Assembly: GCA_028281105.1 (NCBI GenBank)
Contig: JANQKQ010000002.1
Location: 1-64,000, forward strand
Length of the DNA: 64,000 bases
Origin: Rhizobiaceae bacterium
GTDB taxonomy: Bacteria > Pseudomonadota > Alphaproteobacteria > Rhizobiales > Rhizobiaceae
Direction: 5' to 3'
The notes under the pieces were generated by a model. The model was not told where the DNA came from. It searched no databases and worked only from the letters and a program-made list of their open reading frames with translations. Shown here piece by piece: positions 1 to 8,819 of the stretch. Both the position numbers and the translations under genes were made by a program. Numbering within the stretch: position 1 is the stretch's first letter; each line of letters opens with the position of its first letter.

Positions 1-330
1 TCGAAGGGCGGTTCGAGGTTCGACTTGGGACCCGGATCGGAGGCCGCGTCCTTGTTGAACTCCTTGAGCGGCTTCGGATCGAAGATTCCATCCTTGGACC
101 CTTCCTTGAACTCCTTGAACTCCTTGGGTGGTTCTTTGAGGTCTTTTGGAGGCTCTTTCGGGGGATCCTTGGGCGGTTCCTTGATTGGTTCCTTCAGGTC
201 TTTCGGGGGATCCTTGGGCGGGTCCTTTGGAGGTTCCTTGATGGGCTCTTTCGTGAGGTCCTTCGGGCCATCTTTATTGAATTCCTTAGGGGATTCCTTT
301 GGGTTCTCCTTATCGAACTCCTTGAGGGGC
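1..330 (-). repeat. Degenerate tandem repeat encoding the Lys/Pro/Glu tail of the M43 protease
   Basis: On the plus strand this stretch reads as many imperfect copies of units such as ccttgggcggttccttga and tcctttggaggttccttg. In the coding (minus) frame they give alternating K-E-P-P, K-D-P-P, K-D-L and K-E-F blocks. The unit spacing is irregular, mostly in steps of 9 to 24 bases, and always keeps the reading frame. The encoded tail is charged and proline-rich, probably an extended linker or binding tail. Confidence 0.75.
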
Positions 331-1274
331 AGCCTCGAAATTGTCGGTCCGCCGCACGAGATCGACGACCCGATGGAGCTGCGCGGGCCATCAAGGCAGA
401 CATGCATGCGCTGAATCTGACCCTGGCTGAACATCACCATGGTGTCGTCATCGACATAATCCATATAATTCATGAACATGTCGCCGTTAGGGCCGTTGTT
501 GCAGGAAATCGTCGGAAATGTGGGCTTGCCCCCGTTTGACCCGCCCTGATTTGGCGTGTCGTCGACGAAGTCCGAGCCCGAGCAGCCGGCCCCATCATCG
601 CCCCAGATATGGCGCAGGTTCAACCAGTGGCCGATTTCGTGCGTGGTCGTTCTGCCCTTGTTAAAGGGTGCGGCCGCGGTGCCTGTCGTTCCGAACCCGG
701 TGTGGGTGATGACCACGCCGTCCGTCGCCGCTGCGCCCCCAGGAAACTGGGCATAGCCCAGCAGCCCGCCGGAAAGCAGGCAAACCCAGATGTTGAGGTA
801 TTCGTCGCGAGGCCATGCGTCCGAACCGCCCTGGGCGGTGAATTTGACCGCATCGTCATCAGCAAAGTTGTTCTTGGTCGTCTCGACCCGGATGATGCCG
901 TCGGTCGGGTTGCCCTGCGGGTCGACGGAAGCAAGTTCAAACTGGATCCTTGCATCGCCGGCAAGCGGGGCGAAGGGTGCGGGTACATTGGAAACATCGG
1001 CGTTCGCCTTCCTGAAGTCCTGGTTCAGAACGTCGATCTGGCTGCGAACCTGCGCGTCCGAGATGTTCTGCGCCGCAGTTTTCCAGACAACGTGCACCAC
1101 CACCGGTATGAGAGTGCATCCGGGCCGCGCCGCGACCAGGGCGCTCCTCGCGCGGAAGGCCTGTTCCTCGATTCTCGCCAGACGCCTTGCATAGTTCGGA
1201 TCCTGATCGAGCAGCCGACGATGCACTTTCATGGTGCCGCAGCCGCGGGTTTTAGGGGTCTGATCGTCTGCCAT
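1..1274 (-). CDS. M43 (pappalysin-like) zinc metalloprotease with Lys/Pro/Glu-rich repeat tail, 3' end cut by window
   Basis: Predicted zinc endopeptidase of family M43. Reading from an ATG at 1274, residues 212-222 are HEIGHWLNLRH, the extended zinc motif HExxHxxxxxH with His212, His216, His222 and catalytic Glu213. The family usually has Gly where this protein has Asn219. The Met-turn follows as MNYMDYVDD (Met271), and paired Cys residues are scattered through the domain. After about residue 315 the protein becomes low-complexity, with repeated KEPPKDPPKDL-like units to base 1, so the C-terminus is outside the window. No signal peptide is visible at the N-terminus (MADDQTPKTRGCG), which is odd for a family that is usually secreted. 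The class is secure; substrate and location are unknown. Confidence 0.9.
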   Translation of the reverse strand, partial: MADDQTPKTRGCGTMKVHRRLLDQDPNYARRLARIEEQAFRARSALVAARPGCTLIPVVVHVVWKTAAQNISDAQVRSQIDVLNQDFRKANADVSNVPAPFAPLAGDARIQFELASVDPQGNPTDGIIRVETTKNNFADDDAVKFTAQGGSDAWPRDEYLNIWVCLLSGGLLGYAQFPGGAAATDGVVITHTGFGTTGTAAAPFNKGRTTTHEIGHWLNLRHIWGDDGAGCSGSDFVDDTPNQGGSNGGKPTFPTISCNNGPNGDMFMNYMDYVDDDTMVMFSQGQIQRMHVCLDGPRSSIGSSISCGGPTISRLPLKEFDKENPKESPKEFNKDGPKDLTKEPIKEPPKDPPKDPPKDLKEPIKEPPKDPPKEPPKDLKEPPKEFKEFKEGSKDGIFDPKPLKEFNKDAASDPGPKSNLEPPF

Positions 1275-1336
1275 CTCGTCCTCCGTTACTGTGGCCGCCG
1301 TTTATGGAGCGCGCTCAAATTCCCGCCTGCGAAGCT

Positions 1337-1720
1337 TCAGCGCCGGCGCAAAACGAGAATTTCATCGCTCAGTTCCTCAATCACGTAGGTCCCCCGCCAT
1401 GAGGTGAGGTCGAGGTGCAGTTCCGAGCCGCGATGGGTCCACGTACCGGTGCTTTTGCTTTCGTAGGCGTCTGTCGGTCCCGCACCGAGTTCGGTGCTTT
1501 TATGGTCTGTCGACAGATCGAGCCGCCTGCGTCCGCCGCGGGTTGGCGGCACCGGATAGTCCATTGGACGAAACACGGTTCGCTCGCTGTCACTTTCTTC
1601 TGCTACCTCCACCCAACTCCGCGCGAGTTGCCCTTCATCTGCCATTTTTGTCTCTCCCGTCACGGTTCCTGCCAAAGCGGCAGTCATCACCATCATAACC
1701 GTGACGATCGCACCTCGCAT
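1337..1720 (-). CDS. Small exported protein of unknown function
   Basis: 127 residues from ATG 1720, which lies 2 bases after the stop of the M28 peptidase gene, so the two are probably co-translated. A longer reading frame exists upstream but would run through the peptidase gene. The N-terminus (MRGAIVTVMMVMTAALAGTVTG) reads as a signal peptide. The mature part is rich in charged and beta-prone segments and ends in alternating strands with GTWTHRGSELHLDLTSW followed by an Arg-rich tail, which suggests a small beta-barrel or lipocalin-like fold. No family was recognised. The tight coupling suggests it works with the peptidase, for instance as a partner or inhibitor; this is inference only. 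Confidence 0.6.
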   Translation of the reverse strand: MRGAIVTVMMVMTAALAGTVTGETKMADEGQLARSWVEVAEESDSERTVFRPMDYPVPPTRGGRRRLDLSTDHKSTELGAGPTDAYESKSTGTWTHRGSELHLDLTSWRGTYVIEELSDEILVLRRR

Positions 1721-1722
1721 GC

Positions 1723-3207
1723 CTAGTGAACCGGCGGCGGAGGCTGAGCCGCGCCGCCGGTGAGACGCTGGTATGCCTCCTGGGCGGCATACCAGTTGGC
1801 AATGTCTTCGCCGGTCATTCGGCCAGACTGCTGAAGCCGCGTATATTGTGCGAAGAGCATCTGATAGTGGGTCTTCAGCAGGTTGACCGCCTGTGCCGTT
1901 TCCGCCGCCACGGCGCGATCCCCGCAATCGGCGCAGGGCGCCGGCTGCGGATCAGGCGATGGCGCGCCGGCGCCTGCCGTCGCCGAAACCTCGGCGGTTG
2001 CTGCAATATAGCCGGCGTTCATCTTGAGAATCTGCGTCGCGTAGGCCGCGTCCACGCGCGCCAGCACATCGCCGGCGGTATGAATCTGGTCGTTTGCGCC
2101 GTCGGCCCCCTCGATCGTCAAAACGGCGGGAATGCCCGCATCGATGAAAGACACATGGTCGCTTGAATGCGGATTGAGCGCGGTCTGAACGTTAAGCGTC
2201 GTGAACTGGCCCGCTGCCGCGGCAAGGCCGTCGATCACGCCCTGGCTGACGGCAGCGCCTTCGAGCAGGACCGTTTCGGGCGCCGTGTTCACGTGCCCGA
2301 TCATGTCCATATTGACGACGGCCCGAATGCGCTCACGATCGGCGGGGTCAAGACTGGCGACATATTGCTGCGAGCCGTGAAGCCCCTGTTCCTCCCCGCC
2401 AAACAAGATGAATACGAGGTCGTGTGCGAACTGGTACCCGGTGATTGCCTCGGCGAGCGCAAGGAGCCCGGCGGAACCGGACGCGTTATCGTCGGCTCCA
2501 GGCGCCGCGGCCGTGGCGCCGCCGGCGGTGTTGATCGAATCAAGATGAGCCACGACCAGAACCCGTTCGGGCGCGGCGGCCGTTCCCGGCTTGATGGCTT
2601 TGACGTTCCAGGAAGGCGTGGAGCCTACGTTGATCGGCTCAAGGATCGCAGACAGGCCGTACGACTGCAGTTGCTGTTGCGCCCAATCCGCTGCGGTTCT
2701 GTAGTGAGACGATGTGGAATGGCGCGTTGGAAAGGAGACCAGGTGGGCAAGCTTTGCCTCGAAGCTTGACTGGCTCAACGCATTGGCAATCTGGGCGTAT
2801 TCGGCTCGAGGAGCGACACGCCTGACTTCAGGCGCATCAAAAACGACCGTATTTTCGCGGAGATTTTCGATATGGAAGCAAGGGTCCCGTCTCCCTGCGA
2901 GAGCCTTAGCTTGCTTGGGAGGGATATCGACTACCAGGTACCGGCCCTTGTCGAGGATGACGCGAACGTCCGGATGTTCCCTCTGGAACGTGCGGCCCTT
3001 CTGCACGACCAGGTGCATGTTGCCTTTGCGGATGCTACCGGCAGGCTCAGCACCGTCCAACGACTTGCGCGCGGCGCCGACTTTCGATTCAGCTGCGTAA
3101 ACGAGCGAGTCGTTGCCGAAGCGAGCCCACCAAACCCCTTGAGATTCAAGACTCGCTACACGCCCACGCTTGGAGGTTCCGGCCGTTGGCACGAGAAAAA
3201 ATTTCAT
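1723..3207 (-). CDS. M28 family metallopeptidase (aminopeptidase-like)
   Basis: 494 residues, predicted di-zinc aminopeptidase. The M28 ligand set is complete: His221 and Asp223 in AHLDS, Asp239/240 in GADDNASG, Glu272/273 in FGGEEQG, Asp301 in NMDMIG and His351 in SSDHVSF. About 150 residues precede the catalytic domain and may be a propeptide or substrate-binding region. The C-terminal 90 residues contain a CADCG motif and a helical segment ending in Pro-rich sequence. The start MKFFLVPTAGTSKRG does not make a convincing signal peptide. The gene is followed at once by the small exported protein at 1337-1720. Catalytic class is secure; whether it takes peptides, amino acids or another amide is not visible. 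Confidence 0.92.
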   Translation of the reverse strand: MKFFLVPTAGTSKRGRVASLESQGVWWARFGNDSLVYAAESKVGAARKSLDGAEPAGSIRKGNMHLVVQKGRTFQREHPDVRVILDKGRYLVVDIPPKQAKALAGRRDPCFHIENLRENTVVFDAPEVRRVAPRAEYAQIANALSQSSFEAKLAHLVSFPTRHSTSSHYRTAADWAQQQLQSYGLSAILEPINVGSTPSWNVKAIKPGTAAAPERVLVVAHLDSINTAGGATAAAPGADDNASGSAGLLALAEAITGYQFAHDLVFILFGGEEQGLHGSQQYVASLDPADRERIRAVVNMDMIGHVNTAPETVLLEGAAVSQGVIDGLAAAAGQFTTLNVQTALNPHSSDHVSFIDAGIPAVLTIEGADGANDQIHTAGDVLARVDAAYATQILKMNAGYIAATAEVSATAGAGAPSPDPQPAPCADCGDRAVAAETAQAVNLLKTHYQMLFAQYTRLQQSGRMTGEDIANWYAAQEAYQRLTGGAAQPPPPVH

Positions 3208-3675
3208 GGCAGTCGCGGAAACTCAATAAAACTCACACAATTCCATAGCACTTACGGTGTTATTTGTCTATCTGATTAAATAAATTGGAAATATTGCTTT
3301 CCTTCAGCCCTATAGTTTTGAATTCATAGATTTGAAAACATTGGAGAACTGGCGACCTACAGGCCAACGATCGTGTCATTATATAGAGCCAAATATAGGA
3401 TGGACCGTCTAAATCACCACATGCGCTTTCGATCCGAATACCAGCCTCTGAATCGAAGTAGTGCGTGACGCATCGCAGCGGTCGCGTTGGGAATATTTCT
3501 ATTCCGTCCAAGTTCGCGATCCGATCGGCAGTGTGTGCCGCATGGACGCATTATGCCCACACCTGCCGCTCATTGATGGTTGGACGAAATCCTGCTTAGA
3601 GTCTCACCAACGCCACCCTCAAAAAATATAATTCCAACTGGGAGAGAAGATTTACATAAATGTATCGAGAATGCC
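3208..3675. other. AT-richer intergenic stretch without a supported gene
   Basis: This 468-bp gap between two minus-strand genes is visibly richer in A and T than its surroundings. The part next to 3208 should hold the promoter of the M28 peptidase gene. An 83-codon open frame on the minus strand (3260-3511) has no recognisable domain or ribosome-binding site and is not called. Nothing else was recognised here. Confidence 0.5.
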
Positions 3676-5790
3676 TCAATCTATCAAAGGTGTATCCAGT
3701 ACTTCATGAATGGATGGGATTCTCTGAAGTGCCCATTTCAATTCTTGTTTTTCGAGATTGCTGATTTCGGCGGGGTTGATTTTGTTGGAGAGGGCGATTC
3801 CGCGGTCTATATCCCGCAATTGTTGGCATAATATTTGTCGCAAAAGGACTCTGTGGGCCTCGATGAGATTGTCTAACTTTGTTTGCAGCGTCTCGGATTC
3901 GGCCTTGGCGGCCTGCAGGCGGTCGAGCGTTGAATGCGCAGTGATACCATGTTTGAGCGCCAGGACGCGGGCGGCCGAGAACAGCGGCATGATTCCGCGG
4001 GCTTTCAGGTCGATGCGTTCGCCGTCGGTCTTGATGCGGCCGAACCAGCCGATCGAATCGTCAAACCGCGACGCGTTGAGAGCGAGAAATTTGAGGAAGG
4101 TGCGCGAGTTGCGCGCAGCGTCGATCGAATCGGCGCGAAGGCCTTCTACCAGCCCCGCATCGCCATATACGGCGCGGGCATCGAAGAAGATGTCGCTGTT
4201 CAACAGGTCTTGCGGCCGGGAGCCGTTGATCCAGGTTTCGACGGTTGCGCGCCAGGACGTCTGGTCCATTCGCCATGCCGGATTGGAGGCCATGACGCCG
4301 CCCTTGCAATACGCCACGCCGGCGTGATCGAGGATATCCGTCAGCCGCTGCCCCAGATCGGCGAACCATTGCTGCGCGGCGTCGTCGAGTTGTCCGTCGG
4401 CGATGACGAGCGCATTGTCCTGGTCCATGGCGAGCAGGCTTTCGCCACGGCCGCCCGATCCTAAAACCATCAAGGCGTAGGGAACCGGCGGCGCGGCGCG
4501 GCCTTGAGCTGCAAGCTCGGTTTCGGCGATCTCGCAGGCGCGGCGGGTCAACGCCTGCAACTCGCGTGAAATGATCGCGGCGATATCGCGCGCGTCCACG
4601 TCTTCATCGACGAGCGCACGGGTAACGCTCGTCAACTGCGACCACACGCGTCCGAGCTCGGCGGGCGTGGTCGCGGACTCGATTTCATCTCCCAGCGAGA
4701 TCGCATCATCGGCGCGCTGACGCAGGAGATCGCGCGCGCTCAGGGCCCCGACGAGGTCGCCGCTGCCATCGATCACGCCGAGATGGCGGAAGCCTCCCTT
4801 CGCCATTCGCACAAGCGCCCGATAGGCGAATTCATCGTGGTCGATGGTCACCAGCGGCCGCTTGCCGAAATCGCCGGTGGCCTGGTCCAGGGCGCCGCCG
4901 CCATGCGCTTCGATGGCGCGCATGACGTCGCGCTCGGTGATGATGCCGGGTGCGCCGCCGCTCGCGCCCGGTGGCAGAAACAGCGAACTGACCTCGCTGT
5001 TCACCATCATCGTCAGGGTGTCTTTGAGGCGGGTCTCGTTTTGCGCAAACTTCGGCGGCGCGCTCATCATGTCGGCGACCCGGTGCCGATAGGGAAAACT
5101 ATCGATGCGCGCATATACGCGCGTCCCCGCTCCCTGCTCGACGGGCCCGCTCGACTGCCAGCCGACGGCGGTCGACTCGCTCATGCGCTCTTTTTGAACC
5201 CGACAGGCACGCTCGGCCTGGGCCAAAGTGATGATGCCGCGCTCGCGCAGTTTCGGCACGAGGTCGGCAAACACGCGGGCGGTGGCAACCGCGTCGGGCA
5301 GCGCGCGGTGCCGGTCCGCGATTTCGATTCCGAGCCAGGATGCGGTGACGTCGAGAGATTGTTCGGGAAGGTTTGGCGCGACAATCGCCGCCAGCTCGCG
5401 GACATCCAGGGATCGCGGTGGTCGCCAGACAAGGCCGGCGCGCTCATGTTCCGCGCTCAGCACCGCCAGGTCAAAGCCGATGGCATATCCGATGATGACC
5501 GCTTCGCCCGACCACGCAGCGTACGCGCCCATCGCGTCGGCGAAACCCGGGGCATCGGCCACGTCGGCGTCGGTGATCGAGTGGATTTGCGAGGCTTGCG
5601 GGGGGATGGGAACCGCCGGGTTCACAAGGCGGGAGAACGTCTCGTCGTGGACAACGCGGCCTGCGGACAAGCGCACCGCGCCGATCTCGACCACGCGGTC
5701 GTTCGTCGGATCGAGCCCGGTCGTTTCGGTATCCAGACTGACGAGGTCCAGGGAGTCCAACGCAACACCGGAAAACCCTTCGCCGTGCAT
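3676..5790 (-). CDS. 3'-5' exonuclease / CBS pair / DUF294 nucleotidyltransferase-like fusion protein
   Basis: 704 residues with three modules. Residues 13-185 are a DnaQ-type DEDDh exonuclease (SLDTETTGLD with Asp20 and Glu22, later GFDLAVL and HRALPDAVATA). Residues 240-370 are a CBS pair, with GVIDGSGDLVGALS in the second repeat, likely binding an adenine nucleotide. Residues 395-530 are a DUF294/GlnD-like nucleotidyltransferase core (MVLGSGGRGESLLAMDQDN), followed by the helical DUF294 C-terminal domain. It probably senses nucleotide state and modifies or regulates a partner. It lies 21 bases after a conserved unknown gene and diverges from a DUF4212/symporter pair; this gene set recurs in Proteobacteria and suggests control of the symporter. 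Confidence 0.9.
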   Translation of the reverse strand: MHGEGFSGVALDSLDLVSLDTETTGLDPTNDRVVEIGAVRLSAGRVVHDETFSRLVNPAVPIPPQASQIHSITDADVADAPGFADAMGAYAAWSGEAVIIGYAIGFDLAVLSAEHERAGLVWRPPRSLDVRELAAIVAPNLPEQSLDVTASWLGIEIADRHRALPDAVATARVFADLVPKLRERGIITLAQAERACRVQKERMSESTAVGWQSSGPVEQGAGTRVYARIDSFPYRHRVADMMSAPPKFAQNETRLKDTLTMMVNSEVSSLFLPPGASGGAPGIITERDVMRAIEAHGGGALDQATGDFGKRPLVTIDHDEFAYRALVRMAKGGFRHLGVIDGSGDLVGALSARDLLRQRADDAISLGDEIESATTPAELGRVWSQLTSVTRALVDEDVDARDIAAIISRELQALTRRACEIAETELAAQGRAAPPVPYALMVLGSGGRGESLLAMDQDNALVIADGQLDDAAQQWFADLGQRLTDILDHAGVAYCKGGVMASNPAWRMDQTSWRATVETWINGSRPQDLLNSDIFFDARAVYGDAGLVEGLRADSIDAARNSRTFLKFLALNASRFDDSIGWFGRIKTDGERIDLKARGIMPLFSAARVLALKHGITAHSTLDRLQAAKAESETLQTKLDNLIEAHRVLLRQILCQQLRDIDRGIALSNKINPAEISNLEKQELKWALQRIPSIHEVLDTPLID

Positions 5791-5811
5791 GTCGCCCGAT
5801 ATCCTTTAGAA

Positions 5812-6480
5812 TTATTCGGCGCGTGCTGTGTCGCGCTGGTTCCAGTCGCCAACCACGGCGTCCGCATCCAGGCGCTTGCGCAACTGCTCGCGAACGTCGC
5901 GCCAACGGAAGCGAATTGAATTGGTGACGATCTCGCCGTCCTGCTTCTTGAATTCATCAACCACCGGGGCCAGGCGTATAAGGTCTGCGCAGCTTGCCTC
6001 AAATGCACTGTCCGCGTTTGCCGCGTTTGGCCAGATGGTCGATTTCGCCCTTGCAGCGAAAGCCTGACACACATCATCGGAAATGAATGTCCGGTCGTTT
6101 TCGTCCAGCGCGCGGTGCAGCGCGCGATCAAAGCAACGGCAGGCTATCGCCTCGGCGGTGCCGTGTTCCATCTGCCTTCGCTCATTGGTCAGCGCGACGG
6201 CGAAGACGGTTAGGTCGGCCAGGCATGACGCAAATAAGCGGACCGCGGACATTCGCATTGATTTGGCGAACACATCGTCCTGGAAACGATCGCGGTATTG
6301 GGTGCCCATGCGGGTCTTGAGGTAGCCGTAGAGCGAGGTCTGGGCGATGTAGGATGAGCGCGTCTGGACGAATTCGCTCAACGTATCCACCGACGAGATA
6401 GGGCTGCGGTCGAACCGGACTCCCAAGGCCATGATCGGCTTCTTCAATCGTGACACGAGGTCTTGCAGCATTGCGATCAT
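5812..6480 (-). CDS. Conserved protein of unknown function linked to symporter genes
   Basis: 222 residues if started at ATG 6480; ATG 6471 is nearly as good, and an in-frame ATG at 6519 has a G-rich upstream stretch. I chose 6480 because the conserved part appears to start with LQDLVSRLKKPIMALGVRFD. The protein is mostly helical, with a FVQTRSSYIAQTSLYGYLKTRMG segment and no signal peptide or membrane segment. I do not recognise a catalytic motif. It is 21 bases upstream of the exonuclease-CBS-DUF294 gene and diverges from the DUF4212/symporter operon, a conserved neighbourhood. That points to a regulatory or accessory role for the transporter. Confidence 0.7.
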   Translation of the reverse strand: MIAMLQDLVSRLKKPIMALGVRFDRSPISSVDTLSEFVQTRSSYIAQTSLYGYLKTRMGTQYRDRFQDDVFAKSMRMSAVRLFASCLADLTVFAVALTNERRQMEHGTAEAIACRCFDRALHRALDENDRTFISDDVCQAFAARAKSTIWPNAANADSAFEASCADLIRLAPVVDEFKKQDGEIVTNSIRFRWRDVREQLRKRLDADAVVGDWNQRDTARAE

Positions 6481-6635
6481 CCGGAAGTGAATTGGGAGTC
6501 GATAACGACTAAACTCCATCTTGCCCCAATTCGATATTGGTTGATAGATTGGAGTTGGCTTCGGCAAAGGGAATCAGGGACACAATGTCCAGCGCTGGGG
6601 CGAAATGAGAACTGAAACCGTTTAGGAGGAGGCCC

Positions 6636-6917
6636 ATGTCTAAGGGTACCGCCACTTCAGAGTCGGACTCTGAAGCCAATCCCCAGCATTGGGAGAAAAC
6701 ACGCAATCTCACTTTCATTGTCCTAGGCGCCTGGTTCGTCTTCGCTTTTGTCCTCCCTTGGTTTGCAAAGGAGCTCAACGCGTGGTCGTTCCTTGGCTTC
6801 GAACTTGGATATTATTTCGTCGTCCAGGGATCGTTGATCGCCTTCGTTGTCATGATCTGGCTGCAGAACTGGCGCCAGGATCAGATTGACGACGAATTCG
6901 GCATGTCGGAAGAGTAG
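6636..6917 (+). CDS. DUF4212 small membrane subunit of a sodium:solute symporter
   Basis: 93 residues with two hydrophobic helices, about 27-46 (LTFIVLGAWFVFAFVLPWF) and 55-75 (LGYYFVVQGSLIAFVVMIW), and a polar N-terminus beginning with Ser/Glu-rich sequence. This is the DUF4212 pattern, found almost always just upstream of VC_2705-type symporters. A strong ribosome-binding site (taggaggagg) ends 5 bases before the ATG. The symporter gene starts 9 bases after its stop. It is probably a small partner subunit needed for assembly or activity of the transporter in the inner membrane; that role is inference. Confidence 0.88.
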   Translation: MSKGTATSESDSEANPQHWEKTRNLTFIVLGAWFVFAFVLPWFAKELNAWSFLGFELGYYFVVQGSLIAFVVMIWLQNWRQDQIDDEFGMSEE

Positions 6918-6926
6918 GGGGCTACT

Positions 6927-8732
6927 ATGATTCGGGGGAATTTCACCGAAAATCTGGGCAAAGTCTACGGGGTATATACCCTTGGATTTCTTGCCTTTTT
7001 TCTACTCATGGCGCTTCTGGAGCAGATGGGGGGCGGTGCCAGGCTGATCGGCATCCTGTTCCTTTTGTTCACGATCGCGATCTACGCACTTATTGGCTAT
7101 CTCTCCCGCACAATGCAGGTGGATGCCTACTATGTGGCCGGGCGAGAGGTGCCCGCGCTCTATAACGGCATGGCGACCGCGGCCGACTGGATGTCGGGCG
7201 CATCCTTTGTGGCCCTTGCCGGTGGAATCTATTTCGGCGGCTATCCTTATCTCGGATTCGTCGTCGGCTGGACCGGCGGGTATGTCCTCGTCAACGCGCT
7301 GATGGCGCCTTATCTGCGGAAGTTCGGCTGCTATACGGTGCCCGATTTCATCGGCACGCGCTATGGCGGCAACACCGCAAGGTTGTTGGCCGTTATCGTG
7401 CTGGTGGTTGCCTCGTTCACCTATGTGACAGCGCAGATCAATGCGACCGGTACTATCGCGTCGCGGGCGCTTGGCATCCCGTTCGAGGTTGGCGTGTGGT
7501 TCGGTATTCTCGGCATTCTGGTGTGTTCCATGCTGGGCGGTATGCGCGGCGTGACCTGGACCCAGGTGGCTCAGTACATCGTGCTGATCATCGCCTACCT
7601 GGTACCGGTAATCTGGATGTCGAACGCCCAGGGCTTCGGCATTATTCCGCACTTCAGCTATGGTGGTGCGGCGCAGCGCATTGCGGAGCTTCAGGCCGAA
7701 TACGGTCTTAACTCAGCCGCGGAAGCGGTCGCCGGGCTGCGCGTGTTGACGACACCCCACTTCGAACCGCAGGGCGGCTTCGATTCGTGGAGGTTCGCAA
7801 CCCTGGCGCTCTGCATGATGGCCGGCACGGCATCGCTGCCGCACATTCTCATGCGGTACTTCACCACGCCGTCCGTTCGAGCCGCCCGCAAGTCGGTCGG
7901 CTGGTCGCTGTTCTTCATTTTCCTGCTGTATTTCACCGCGCCGGCACTCGCCACGCTGACGAAATTGCAGCTGCTGGACCCGACGCTGCCGACGGCCGTG
8001 ATCGGCAAGGCAATCGAAGAAGTCACCAGCCTTGAATGGGTGCAGAACTGGAGCCAGGTGGGCATGCTGTCCGTCGTTGACCAAAACGGCGACGGCCTCG
8101 TCCAGCTCAACGAGTTCTTCATGCGGCCCGACATCGTCGTGCTTGCAACACCGGAAATCGCGGGTCTTCCCTACGTGATCTCCGGCCTCGTTGCGGCCGG
8201 TGGCATGGCAGCCGCCATGTCGACCGCGGACGGACTGCTGCTGGCCATCGCAAACGCGCTCAGCCACGATCTTTACTACAAGATCATCGACCCGAAGGCC
8301 GAGACGCGCACGCGACTGATCGTTGCACGCGTGCTGCTGGTCGGCATCGGTGTGGCCGGCGCGTTGGTCGCCTCGCTGAAGTTGACCGGAATTCTCGGAG
8401 CGGTCGCCTGGGCGTTCTGCTTCGCCAATTCCGGCTTGTTCTTCCCGCTGGTGCTCGGCATCTGGTGGAGGCGTGCGAACGCCGCCGGGGCTATTGCCGG
8501 CATGGCAGCAGGCTTCATCGCCGGCACCTGGTATCTGTATATGGTCTATACGGGCGCCATGGAGCCGTGGCTCGGCATTGACCATCTGCGGTTCGGGATG
8601 ATCGGCATGCCGGTCAGCCTGATTGCGATGGTCGTGGTCAGCCTGGCGACGAAGGCGCCGAGCGCGGAGATCCAGAAGATGGTCGACGACACCCGCACCC
8701 CAAGCGGAAGGACGATCATCGGCCACGCCTAA
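6927..8732 (+). CDS. Sodium:solute symporter, VC_2705/acetate-permease-like, with embedded EF-hand-like loop
   Basis: 601 residues, inner-membrane transporter of the solute:sodium symporter family (relatives include acetate permease ActP). Repeated hydrophobic helices run through the protein, with the family signature around DAYYVAGREVPALYNGMATAADWMS and a conserved PHILMRYFTT motif. Residues 385-396 read DQNGDGLVQLNE, an exact EF-hand calcium loop pattern, sitting in the region between helices. The gene is the second of an operon with the DUF4212 subunit. A GC-rich hairpin follows 25 bases after the stop. Likely substrate is a short-chain monocarboxylate, but this cannot be read from sequence. 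Confidence 0.9.
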   Translation: MIRGNFTENLGKVYGVYTLGFLAFFLLMALLEQMGGGARLIGILFLLFTIAIYALIGYLSRTMQVDAYYVAGREVPALYNGMATAADWMSGASFVALAGGIYFGGYPYLGFVVGWTGGYVLVNALMAPYLRKFGCYTVPDFIGTRYGGNTARLLAVIVLVVASFTYVTAQINATGTIASRALGIPFEVGVWFGILGILVCSMLGGMRGVTWTQVAQYIVLIIAYLVPVIWMSNAQGFGIIPHFSYGGAAQRIAELQAEYGLNSAAEAVAGLRVLTTPHFEPQGGFDSWRFATLALCMMAGTASLPHILMRYFTTPSVRAARKSVGWSLFFIFLLYFTAPALATLTKLQLLDPTLPTAVIGKAIEEVTSLEWVQNWSQVGMLSVVDQNGDGLVQLNEFFMRPDIVVLATPEIAGLPYVISGLVAAGGMAAAMSTADGLLLAIANALSHDLYYKIIDPKAETRTRLIVARVLLVGIGVAGALVASLKLTGILGAVAWAFCFANSGLFFPLVLGIWWRRANAAGAIAGMAAGFIAGTWYLYMVYTGAMEPWLGIDHLRFGMIGMPVSLIAMVVVSLATKAPSAEIQKMVDDTRTPSGRTIIGHA

Positions 8733-8757
8733 TAATAGGCGCACAACAACACAAGCG

Positions 8758-8784
8758 AGGGGCGGAGCCTTTGGCTCCGCCCCT
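8758..8784 (+). terminator. Rho-independent-like terminator after symporter operon
   Basis: A perfect 12-bp stem (aggggcggagcc / ggctccgcccct) with a 3-base ttt loop lies 25 bases after the symporter stop. There is no proper T-run after it, so termination may be partial or the hairpin may protect the 3' end. Confidence 0.65.
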
Positions 8785-8819
8785 TGCGTGCTTCACTGTC
8801 AATTGGATGGACGCAGGCG

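Noticed and set aside
3260..3511. Open frame of 83 codons on the minus strand in the AT-rich gap
   Set aside because: No ribosome-binding site, no recognisable domain and odd composition; an A/T-rich stretch can stay open by chance.
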